DNA of 6,077 nucleotides, taken from assembly GCA_013372965.1 (NCBI GenBank), contig JABXIR010000093.1, positions 1 to 6,077 on the forward strand, given 5' to 3'. The notes beneath the pieces were generated by a model. It was given only the letters and a program-made list of their open reading frames with translations. It did no database searches and was not told the DNA's origin. The DNA comes from Gammaproteobacteria bacterium (GTDB lineage Bacteria; Pseudomonadota; Gammaproteobacteria; Pseudomonadales; DSM-25080). A program made the translations under genes and the position numbers. Positions 1 to 5,885 of this stretch are shown here, one piece after another (within the stretch, counting starts at the first letter, position 1; each line of letters starts with the position of its first letter).

Positions 1-569
1 CCCCACTTAATGGGACGTCCTGCCAAAGTGGTTTCACGCTGTTGACTTTCAGAGAGCAGTAAAGACTCGAGAACCGAGAGCTGATCTTCGCGATCGGCCA
101 ATAGTGTGGCGAAATTCGCCGTGACCGTTTCAATATTGTAGGTACTTGAAGGTTCGTAACTCTCATCGGATACCGATAACGGGCCACCCAATGCAGGCGG
201 CTGCGAAAAGTCGAATTCTTCGTTATCGATACCTGCAATGCTCGTAAGGCGCTCGCCTAACGCATCGATTCGCAGAAGCTGAGAATGCATGGTCGCGAGC
301 TGAAGTTCAATTGCCTGTCGATTGAGTCTCTCTCGCTCGAGCAAATCGTCAATCTGTGCCTGCTGAGCGGCAACTTTGGTTTGCCATGTGAGAATGGTAT
401 CGTCGCTCAGCAACTCGGACTGTTCGTCTTCAGCGACGGTTTGTCCAACAAAAAAGCCTGCTGCAGCGGGTACGCCTAATAAACATAACGACAATACCGC
501 TTTAGACCATACACTTAAAGTGATGTGTCGCGAGCGGTTGTGTTTATTACTGACGATGACAAGTTTCAT
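1..569 (-). CDS. M23-family metallopeptidase, N-terminal part (3' end beyond window)
   Basis: This is a partial gene: 189 codons from ATG at 569, open to the window edge. The start is firm because an in-frame TAA lies five codons upstream with no other start codon between. The Shine-Dalgarno is poor. The protein begins with a short basic segment (MKLVIVSNKHNRSRH), then one membrane segment at about residues 24-42, then a probable coiled coil at about 60-108 rich in Q, E, L and R. The stretch RIDALGERL (100-108), followed by EFDF (118-121), and the LAGRPIKWG piece at 182-190 resemble the region before the catalytic domain in cell-wall M23 (LytM-type) peptidases found near lpxC and secA in other gammaproteobacteria. 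The zinc-binding HxxxD and HxH motifs would lie beyond the window, so I cannot tell whether this is an active enzyme or an activator such as EnvC/NlpD. By family it would be an inner-membrane-anchored periplasmic protein acting on peptidoglycan. Confidence 0.82.
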   Translation of the reverse strand, partial: MKLVIVSNKHNRSRHITLSVWSKAVLSLCLLGVPAAAGFFVGQTVAEDEQSELLSDDTILTWQTKVAAQQAQIDDLLERERLNRQAIELQLATMHSQLLRIDALGERLTSIAGIDNEEFDFSQPPALGGPLSVSDESYEPSSTYNIETVTANFATLLADREDQLSVLESLLLSESQQRETTLAGRPIKW

Positions 570-625
570 GACTAAGCGAGCTTATTGTTAAAATTCTGAT
601 GGCTTAGATTACCGAAACATGCGCG

Positions 626-665
626 CAAAATGAAGCCAAACTTAGGATAAATTGACTTCATTTTG
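626..665 (-). other. 14-bp hairpin between lpxC and the M23 peptidase gene
   Basis: Arms at 626-639 and 652-665 pair over 14 positions around a 12-nt loop. The core is the perfect repeat CAAAATGAAG / CTTCATTTTG. The pair at 636/655 is a G-U wobble in minus-strand RNA but a C/A mismatch in plus-strand RNA, which fits a structure in the lpxC transcript. A run of eight T (minus strand, 673-666) lies before the stem instead of after it, and the sequence after the stem is GCGCGC, so this is not a standard intrinsic terminator. It may protect the 3' end of the lpxC message or weaken read-through into the peptidase gene. I see no convincing promoter for that gene in the 109-bp gap. Confidence 0.5.
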
Positions 666-678
666 AAAAAAAATGGAA

Positions 679-1593
679 TTAGACGGGCTGGTTAACAAAA
701 TCTGAGTAAGCCACTGGCGAATCTTGTTCTGCCTCAAAGCTTACAATTTCATAGGCGTCTTCTTGTGCAAAAAGCTCTCGAAGCACCAAGTTGTTAAGAT
801 GATGGCCCGACTTATAAGCACGAAAATCCGCGAGCAAACTGTATCCTGCAGTGTACAAATCTCCAACCGCGTCGAGGATTTTATGACGAACGAATTCATC
901 GTCGTAACGAAGGCCGCCTTCATTTAAAATGCGATACTCATCTACAACGATCGCGTTATCAACAGAACCGCCTTGTACCAGACCTTTCGAACGAAGATAC
1001 TCAATCTCATGAGTAAAGCCGAAAGTACGTGCACGGCCGATCGCATCTGCAAACGACGTTTTGCTGAAATCAATTTCGCAGTCTAGACGGGTCGCCTTAA
1101 GCACTGGGTGATCAAAATCAATTTCGAATGCCATTTTGAAGCCCTCGTGAGGCAATAACTCAGCCTTCTTACCATCAACTTCGACAGAGACCTTCTTTTT
1201 AACGCGGATAAACTTCTTCGCCACGCCCTGCTCTTCCACACCCGCATTCTGAATAAGGAACACAAACGGTGCAGCGCTACCATCCATAATTGGGACTTCT
1301 TCAGCGTCGATTTCGACAATCACATTATCGATGCCTAAACCTGCAAAGGCAGACATCAAGTGCTCGATTGTTGACATTTTGACATCACCAATCACGAGTG
1401 TCGTAGATAGCGTGGTTTCAAGGACATGCTCTGCACGAGCAGGAAGATCGAATGCTGGTGTTAGATCGACACGACGAAACACTACGCCTGTATTTGGCGC
1501 AGCAGGCAATAGGGTGAAATTCACCTTTTTGCCTGTGTGCAAGCCAATACCGGAGGCGCTAATTGGGCGCTGTAATGTACGTTGTTTGATCAT
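679..1593 (-). CDS. lpxC: UDP-3-O-acyl-N-acetylglucosamine deacetylase
   Basis: LpxC is the zinc hydrolase that removes the N-acetyl group from UDP-3-O-acyl-GlcNAc, the committed step of lipid A synthesis in the cytoplasm. The 304-residue length matches the family (E. coli 305). Visible hallmarks: STIEHLMSA with the catalytic Glu at E77 and zinc ligand H78; RARTFGF at 187-193; FVRHKILDAVGDL with zinc ligands H237 and D241; and KSGHHLNN with the catalytic His at H264. The ATG at 1593 has AGAGG six bases upstream. The gene follows ftsZ by 125 bp and has its own strong promoter and a leader hairpin. The C-terminus ends VAYSDFVNQPV and lacks the LA...AVLA tail that E. coli FtsH uses to degrade LpxC, so turnover may be controlled differently here. 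The identification is secure. Confidence 0.98.
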   Translation of the reverse strand: MIKQRTLQRPISASGIGLHTGKKVNFTLLPAAPNTGVVFRRVDLTPAFDLPARAEHVLETTLSTTLVIGDVKMSTIEHLMSAFAGLGIDNVIVEIDAEEVPIMDGSAAPFVFLIQNAGVEEQGVAKKFIRVKKKVSVEVDGKKAELLPHEGFKMAFEIDFDHPVLKATRLDCEIDFSKTSFADAIGRARTFGFTHEIEYLRSKGLVQGGSVDNAIVVDEYRILNEGGLRYDDEFVRHKILDAVGDLYTAGYSLLADFRAYKSGHHLNNLVLRELFAQEDAYEIVSFEAEQDSPVAYSDFVNQPV

Positions 1594-1599
1594 AATTAA

Positions 1600-1604
1600 C
1601 CTCT
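1600..1604 (-). promoter_or_regulatory. Ribosome binding site of lpxC
   Basis: AGAGG on the minus strand lies six bases before the lpxC ATG (spacer TTAATT). It starts six bases after the 3' foot of the leader hairpin at 1611-1633, so the hairpin sits beside the site without covering it. Confidence 0.8.
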
Positions 1605-1610
1605 AAGCAA

Positions 1611-1633
1611 AGTGGGCGCTTGGAGAGCCCACT
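1611..1633 (-). promoter_or_regulatory. GC-rich leader hairpin in the lpxC 5' untranslated region
   Basis: AGTGGGC (minus strand, 1633-1627) pairs perfectly with GCCCACT (1617-1611) around a 9-nt loop. With a start site near 1642, the stem begins about nine bases into the transcript and ends six bases before the ribosome binding site. No T-run follows, so it is not a terminator. A 5'-proximal stem of this kind could stabilise the message or modulate translation. Its role is inference; the pairing is seen directly. Confidence 0.55.
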
Positions 1634-1648
1634 ACTTCAATTGCTCGA

Positions 1649-1677
1649 AGTATACTGCTTGAGGCAGCAATAGTCAA
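1649..1677 (-). promoter_or_regulatory. Sigma70-type promoter of lpxC
   Basis: On the minus strand a -35 box TTGACT (1677-1672; 5 of 6 to consensus) is followed after exactly 17 bp by a -10 box TATACT (1654-1649; 5 of 6). The expected start is near 1642, giving a leader of about 49 nt. It lies wholly in the ftsZ-lpxC gap and points toward lpxC. The first two T of the -35 box are also the last two of the T-run of the upstream terminator-like hairpin. Confidence 0.75.
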
Positions 1678-1713
1678 AAATCAAGCATACTTAACTATAC
1701 GTAGTCAAGTATG
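1676..1713 (-). terminator. Probable intrinsic terminator after ftsZ
   Basis: The hairpin starts five bases after the ftsZ stop codon. Minus-strand arms CATACTTGACTA (1713-1702) and TAGTTAAGTATG (1697-1686) pair over 12 positions around the loop CGTA. One pair is a G-U wobble in minus-strand RNA; it would be a C/A mismatch in plus-strand RNA. CTTGATTTTT follows the stem. The stem is AT-rich and the unbroken T-run starts five bases after it, so termination is probably partial, allowing some ftsZ transcripts to run into lpxC. Confidence 0.6.
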
Positions 1714-1718
1714 TAACT

Positions 1719-2969
1719 TTAGTCCGCTTGGCGGCGCAAAAAAGCAGGAATATCGAGATAATCAGGTGCATCATCCTTCGACTTCTCAGGCTCTGGTTGA
1801 CTCGCCACCGCCGCAGATCCCTGCTGACGAGGAGTCGGTTTAGAGGACGCTGCCCCTGAATCCAACTTCGCCTCGGTTGAACCGCTCGCCGGTGCCGTTG
1901 GCTTTCGCGCAAAACTTGGACGATCGTAGTTAATGGCCTCTTGCTGTCGAGGAGACTGCGAGCGCGGAGCGGCTGGCGTAGATTCCTGCTGAGAAACAGC
2001 TTGTACTGAAGACTCTGGGCCCAGGCCCGTTGCTACAACTGTAACGCGGACCTCGTCTGACATATCTGGCTCCATAGCGGTGCCGACAACCACTGTCGCA
2101 TCATCCGCTGCGAGCTCTTGAATCATTTCACCGACTTCACCCAACTCACCCATAGTGAGATCGATACCGGCTGTAATGTTAACGAGAATACCACGTGCGC
2201 CTCGCAGATTGACATCTTCAAGTAGCGGTGATCGAATCGCTAACTCGGTCGCTTCCACCGCACGATTCTCACCTTTACCTGCGCCCTGACCCATCATAGC
2301 CATACCCATTTCGGACATCACCGTACGAACGTCGGCAAAGTCGACGTTGATTAGGCCCGGTCGAATAATTAGATCAGCGATACCCTGAGTTGCGCCGAGT
2401 AGAACATTGTTAGCTGCCTTGAATGCATCAAGTAGAGTTGTCTGACGACCGAGCACACCCAGAAGTTTTTCGTTAGGAATTGTAATCAAGCTATCGACAT
2501 GCTCTTGTAACTCTTTAATGCCTTGCAAAGCTACCTGCATGCGTTTGCGCCCTTCGAATGGGAACGGCTTTGTCACCACTGCCACAGTAAGAATACCCAT
2601 CTCACGAGCAATTTCTGCGACTACTGGAGATGCACCAGTACCGGTACCACCACCCATACCGGCCGTAATAAATACCATGTCAGCGCCTTCAAGTGCCGCG
2701 GCGATGTTGTCACGATCATCCATTGCCGCTTGGCGACCAACATCTGGATTAGCGCCTGCCCCTAAACCTTTAGTGATGTCACCACCCAGCTGAATCACTG
2801 AGCTCGCAGGAACACGCTGAAGTGCCTGAGAGTCTGTGTTTGCAACAATAAACTCAACACCCTCGACATCATTATCGATCATGTGCTGAACCGCATTGCC
2901 GCCACCGCCACCGACACCGATGACCTTGATTACGGCATTTTGTGCATCGTCATTTACAATATCGAACAT
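1719..2969 (-). CDS. ftsZ: Cell division GTPase FtsZ
   Basis: FtsZ is the tubulin-like GTPase that polymerises at midcell and scaffolds the division machinery. The 416-residue protein shows the N-terminal nucleotide-binding segment IKVIGVGGGGGNA (14-26), the tubulin signature GGGTGTG (106-112), and the T7 catalytic loop NVDFAD with N208, D210 and D213. A variable linker rich in P, S, Q and A spans about 318-400. The conserved C-terminal peptide DYLDIPAFLRRQAD (403-416) is nearly the same as in E. coli and is the docking site for FtsA, ZipA and other partners. The ATG at 2969 has GGAG eight bases upstream. The gene lies 28 bp after ftsA and is followed by a terminator-like hairpin. No residue looks abnormal and the identification is secure. 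Confidence 0.99.
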   Translation of the reverse strand: MFDIVNDDAQNAVIKVIGVGGGGGNAVQHMIDNDVEGVEFIVANTDSQALQRVPASSVIQLGGDITKGLGAGANPDVGRQAAMDDRDNIAAALEGADMVFITAGMGGGTGTGASPVVAEIAREMGILTVAVVTKPFPFEGRKRMQVALQGIKELQEHVDSLITIPNEKLLGVLGRQTTLLDAFKAANNVLLGATQGIADLIIRPGLINVDFADVRTVMSEMGMAMMGQGAGKGENRAVEATELAIRSPLLEDVNLRGARGILVNITAGIDLTMGELGEVGEMIQELAADDATVVVGTAMEPDMSDEVRVTVVATGLGPESSVQAVSQQESTPAAPRSQSPRQQEAINYDRPSFARKPTAPASGSTEAKLDSGAASSKPTPRQQGSAAVASQPEPEKSKDDAPDYLDIPAFLRRQAD

Positions 2970-2977
2970 AATAATTT

Positions 2978-2981
2978 CTCC
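2978..2981 (-). promoter_or_regulatory. Ribosome binding site of ftsZ
   Basis: GGAG within TTGGAGAAA on the minus strand lies eight bases before the ftsZ ATG, inside the 28-bp gap after ftsA. It is clearly stronger than the site before ftsA, which fits the need for far more FtsZ than FtsA. Confidence 0.8.
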
Positions 2982-2997
2982 AAAAACCCGTCAACAC

Positions 2998-4227
2998 CTA
3001 TGTGTTGGCAGCGATCCAATGTTTCAACTTCGACCACATCGAAGGACCACTGGAAACAGTATCCGTTGATTCTAACAATCGAGTATGCACGCCGTATTGG
3101 ATAAGCCCAACCCCCGTGCTGTAAATTGGGTTGTTCATAATATCGGTCATACCGTTGAGGCCCGAAGGACTGCCTAGTCGGACCGGCATATGGAACACAC
3201 TCTCAGCCAACTCGACTACGCCTTCCATTTTCGCAGTGCCGCCGGTTAGAACGATTCCTGCAGGAAGCGCATCTTCATATCCGGCACGTCGCAACTCTTG
3301 CTGCACGAGAACAAATAATTCCTCATAACGCGGCTCAACCACCTCGGCCAAAGTTAATCGCGACAAATCGCGGGGCGCCCGATCTCCAACGCTAGGAACT
3401 TTGATCGTCTCATCTTCGTGTGCTAGTTCGGTGAGCGCACAGGCGTACTTCATTTTAATTTCTTCAGCGTGCTTAGTTGGCGTACGCAGCGCGTGAGCGA
3501 TATCACTAGTAACTTGATCACCCGCAACCGGAATATTTGAGGTAAACTGAACCCCGCCCTGCACAAACACCGCTATATCGGTCGTTCCCCCGCCGATATC
3601 AACCAAGCAGACGCCTAAATCTTTCTCATCTTGAGTCAAAACACTGTAGCTAGACGCCAACTGCTCCAAGACAAGCTCCTCGACCTCGAGATTACAGCGT
3701 TCAATGCATTTAATAATGTTTTGTGCCGCCGTCTGGGCCGCTGTGACGAGGTGAACACGTGCTTCCATTCGAACACCGCTCATACCGAGCGGCTCGCGCA
3801 CGCCATCTTGGGAATCAATCAAATACTCTTGAGGTAGCGTGTGCAAAATCAGTTGATCCGCAGGAAGTGCTAACGCCTTGGCCGACTCTATTACTCGATC
3901 TACATCCATCGAGCTGACTTCACGTTCTTTAATAGCCACAACGCCTTGGGAGTTGTAGGAACGAATGTGACTGCCCGCGATTCCCGCATATACACCGTGA
4001 ATCGTACAACCGGCCATAGTCTCTGCTTCACTCACAGCACGCTGAATTGACTCGACTGTGGCGTTGATATCGACGACCACGCCTTTTTTAAGACCCTTCG
4101 ATTTATGATATCCAAATCCGATAACATCGATCTCACCATCGTCATTATATTCACCGACAATTGCGACGACTTTAGAGGTGCCGATATCTAGACCTACAAT
4201 CAGGTTGTCTTCACTAGAAGCTGCCAT
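2998..4227 (-). CDS. ftsA: Cell division protein FtsA, actin-like membrane tether of FtsZ
   Basis: FtsA is an actin-fold ATPase that anchors FtsZ polymers to the inner membrane and signals to the septal wall synthesis proteins. The 409-residue protein shows the phosphate-1 loop LDIGTSKV (13-20), the 1C subdomain typical of FtsA at about 85-165, phosphate-2 VDIGGGTTDIAV (209-220), and the adenosine motif IVLTGGTAKMEG (325-336). The C-terminal segment MWSKLKHWIAANT (397-409) can form the amphipathic membrane-targeting helix. The start is fixed because the codon just before ATG at 4227 is an in-frame TGA. The Shine-Dalgarno is weak (only GAG within TTTGAGTGAGTGA), suggesting lower translation than ftsZ. 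It lies 36 bp after ftsQ and 28 bp before ftsZ. The identification is secure. Confidence 0.98.
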   Translation of the reverse strand: MAASSEDNLIVGLDIGTSKVVAIVGEYNDDGEIDVIGFGYHKSKGLKKGVVVDINATVESIQRAVSEAETMAGCTIHGVYAGIAGSHIRSYNSQGVVAIKEREVSSMDVDRVIESAKALALPADQLILHTLPQEYLIDSQDGVREPLGMSGVRMEARVHLVTAAQTAAQNIIKCIERCNLEVEELVLEQLASSYSVLTQDEKDLGVCLVDIGGGTTDIAVFVQGGVQFTSNIPVAGDQVTSDIAHALRTPTKHAEEIKMKYACALTELAHEDETIKVPSVGDRAPRDLSRLTLAEVVEPRYEELFVLVQQELRRAGYEDALPAGIVLTGGTAKMEGVVELAESVFHMPVRLGSPSGLNGMTDIMNNPIYSTGVGLIQYGVHTRLLESTDTVSSGPSMWSKLKHWIAANT

Positions 4228-4263
4228 TCACTCACTCAAATGTAAGAATTTATTGTTAAATAT

Positions 4264-4962
4264 TTAGTCTTCGCTGGCATCGCGCCAAGCAATAGCTGCA
4301 GCATTATCGTAACGCATATCGATTCTCATTACACGCGCACGTTGCTCTTCGCTTAGTGTGTTCCACAACGATGCGAATCGCAATATCTTATCTTCAATAT
4401 TATAAGTTCCGAGGCGTATCTGTACATCGATATTTAAAAAAATTGTGCGCTGCCCATCAGCACTCGCGCGAAGCTGCGCAACCTCGATCCCGTGCGTTCT
4501 TAGCGCTTCGTTAAAAACGCGATATTCATCGACCAATTTGCTTAATAAAACCTCTGGGCCAGATAACTTGGGAAGACTCAGGTCCAACCCTCGGCCCATC
4601 GTATCGAATACTTCGCCCGATCGACTCAAAAATGCCGACTCGTTCCAAAACGCAATCGGAACGTGTTCTGTTATTTCAACTCGAAACGCTTGACCACGAA
4701 TCCTCGAAACATTTGTCTGTTCTATCCAGATATGTGTTTCAAGCGCCTCTTTAATATCAGCGATACTTAAGGCCCAATAGCTTTGTCCCTTGAGTCGCTC
4801 ATCGAGAATCTCGCGAACCTCACTGTCTGAAACAAAGCGACGCTCGCCATATATCTCAACGCGCTTGACCTGTAAATCAAGTAATGCCCATGCAATACCC
4901 AAAATGCTTACGCCTAACACAGTTAGGCCGATGACAATGGTCAGTGCGCGTCGAGTGCTCAT
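4264..4962 (-). CDS. ftsQ: Cell division protein FtsQ
   Basis: FtsQ is a bitopic inner-membrane divisome protein that joins FtsB and FtsL and links early to late division proteins. From ATG at 4962 it has 232 residues: a basic N-terminus MSTRR, one membrane helix at about 6-28, a periplasmic POTRA domain at about 32-104 (VKRVEIYGERRF ... ITEHVPIAFW), then the FtsQ domain with LPKLSGPE (130-137) and the C-terminal signature RIDMRYDNAAAIAW (213-226). The ATG overlaps the ddl stop codon as ATGA, a classic coupled start. A GTG at 5004 would add 14 residues and a 46-base overlap with ddl, so I prefer the ATG. No good Shine-Dalgarno lies at the right distance, so translation is probably coupled to ddl. 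The cytoplasmic tail is shorter than in E. coli. Confidence 0.96.
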   Translation of the reverse strand: MSTRRALTIVIGLTVLGVSILGIAWALLDLQVKRVEIYGERRFVSDSEVREILDERLKGQSYWALSIADIKEALETHIWIEQTNVSRIRGQAFRVEITEHVPIAFWNESAFLSRSGEVFDTMGRGLDLSLPKLSGPEVLLSKLVDEYRVFNEALRTHGIEVAQLRASADGQRTIFLNIDVQIRLGTYNIEDKILRFASLWNTLSEEQRARVMRIDMRYDNAAAIAWRDASED

Positions 4963-5885
4963 ACTGTGCTGTTCAGCCTTGCCATTGAAACAATGCGTGA
5001 GCACAGCTCGGGAAAGTCAATTCCGATGCTAGCAGCAGACATGGGAACCAAACTATGTGACGTCATTCCGGGAACTGTGTTCAACTCCATCAAGCGGATA
5101 TCACCTGGTTCGTGTTCAATAAAATCGACACGCCCCCATCCACTACAACCGACCGACTGAAAAGCTTTCAACGCGAGCTCTCGAACACACTGCTCTTGAG
5201 CGTTCGATAGTCCACTCGGAATTAAGTAGGTAGTATCGTCTTGAATGTATTTAGCATCGTAATCATAAAATTCATTCGCGGGTACCAGCTGAATACTCGG
5301 CAACGCCTGATTACCTAGAACGGGAACAGTGAACTCTCGCCCCTTCATAAAGCGTTCTGCAATGACTTCGCTGTTACACGCAAATGCGACGGCCTTAGCT
5401 TTTTCAAACTCGTCTGAATCGCGGGCGATCGACACTCCGACGCTCGACCCCTCACAAACAGGTTTGACGACAACTTTGTTACCCAAAGAATGCTCTACGT
5501 CACGCCAACAACTCTTCTCGTCTAGAACTTCGTATTCACTTATGGGCAGCCCCATCCCGCTCCAAACACGCTTGCACAACAGCTTGTCCATCGCGATCGC
5601 CGAGCCCGTTATACCCGAGCCCGTATAAGGAATTTTCAGTTGCTCCAGCACTGCCTGTAACTGACCATCCTCACCGCCACGTCCATGGACAACAATAAAA
5701 GCAGCATCAGGATTCAACTGTAACAACTGAGCAATGACGTTATTCTGTGTATCGATCAAGTGTGCATCGACACCCTTTGATATCAACGCATCAAACACCG
5801 CTCTGCCGCTATTTAAGCTAACCTCTCGCTCAGCACTCGCTCCACCATACAGCACAGCAATTTTCGCGGCTGCTACATTAATCAT
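4959..5885 (-). CDS. ddl: D-alanine--D-alanine ligase
   Basis: Ddl uses ATP to join two D-alanines into the dipeptide later added to the UDP-MurNAc-tripeptide by MurF. It is a cytoplasmic ATP-grasp enzyme of the DdlB type. From ATG at 5885 it has 308 residues. Visible motifs: KIAVLYGGASAEREVSLNSG (8-27) with the substrate-binding Glu at E19; HGRGGEDG (67-74); EGSSVGV in the loop at 145-151; FYDYDAKY (206-213); GWGRVDF (249-255) with metal ligand D254; and MELNTVPGMTSHS (266-278) with metal ligands E267 and N269. The residue before EGSSVG is Cys where E. coli DdlB has Arg. The gene overlaps murC by 8 nt. AGGAG lies 10 bases before this ATG and 7 before an in-frame GTG at 5888, so the start could be one codon earlier. 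Confidence 0.97.
   Translation of the reverse strand: MINVAAAKIAVLYGGASAEREVSLNSGRAVFDALISKGVDAHLIDTQNNVIAQLLQLNPDAAFIVVHGRGGEDGQLQAVLEQLKIPYTGSGITGSAIAMDKLLCKRVWSGMGLPISEYEVLDEKSCWRDVEHSLGNKVVVKPVCEGSSVGVSIARDSDEFEKAKAVAFACNSEVIAERFMKGREFTVPVLGNQALPSIQLVPANEFYDYDAKYIQDDTTYLIPSGLSNAQEQCVRELALKAFQSVGCSGWGRVDFIEHEPGDIRLMELNTVPGMTSHSLVPMSAASIGIDFPELCSRIVSMARLNSTV

Noticed and set aside
285..591. Two plus-strand open frames (285-479 and 376-591) opposite the M23 gene.
   Set aside because: The minus-strand frame here encodes a recognisable membrane segment, coiled coil and family motifs. The plus-strand frames have no ribosome binding site or recognisable features.
1331..1606. Plus-strand open frame of 91 codons opposite the lpxC 5' end.
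   Set aside because: It lies antisense to conserved LpxC codons, and its product shows no recognisable domain.
1694..1705. TATAGT in the arm of the ftsZ hairpin (minus strand) as a second -10 box for lpxC.
   Set aside because: No acceptable -35 box lies 16-18 bp upstream and no extended -10 TG is present.
2518..2793. Plus-strand open frames opposite the ftsZ GTP-binding region.
   Set aside because: They mirror the codon pattern of the highly conserved ftsZ gene, and no start signals are visible.
2955..2995. TTGACG followed by TATTAT on the minus strand before ftsZ, resembling a promoter.
   Set aside because: The spacing is only 15 bp, and a start from it would fall inside the ftsZ coding region, after the ribosome binding site.
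4963..5004. Longer ftsQ starting at GTG 5004.
   Set aside because: It would overlap ddl by 46 bases and add a non-FtsQ-like segment before the basic residues and membrane helix. The ATG at 4962 forms a typical ATGA overlap with the ddl stop.
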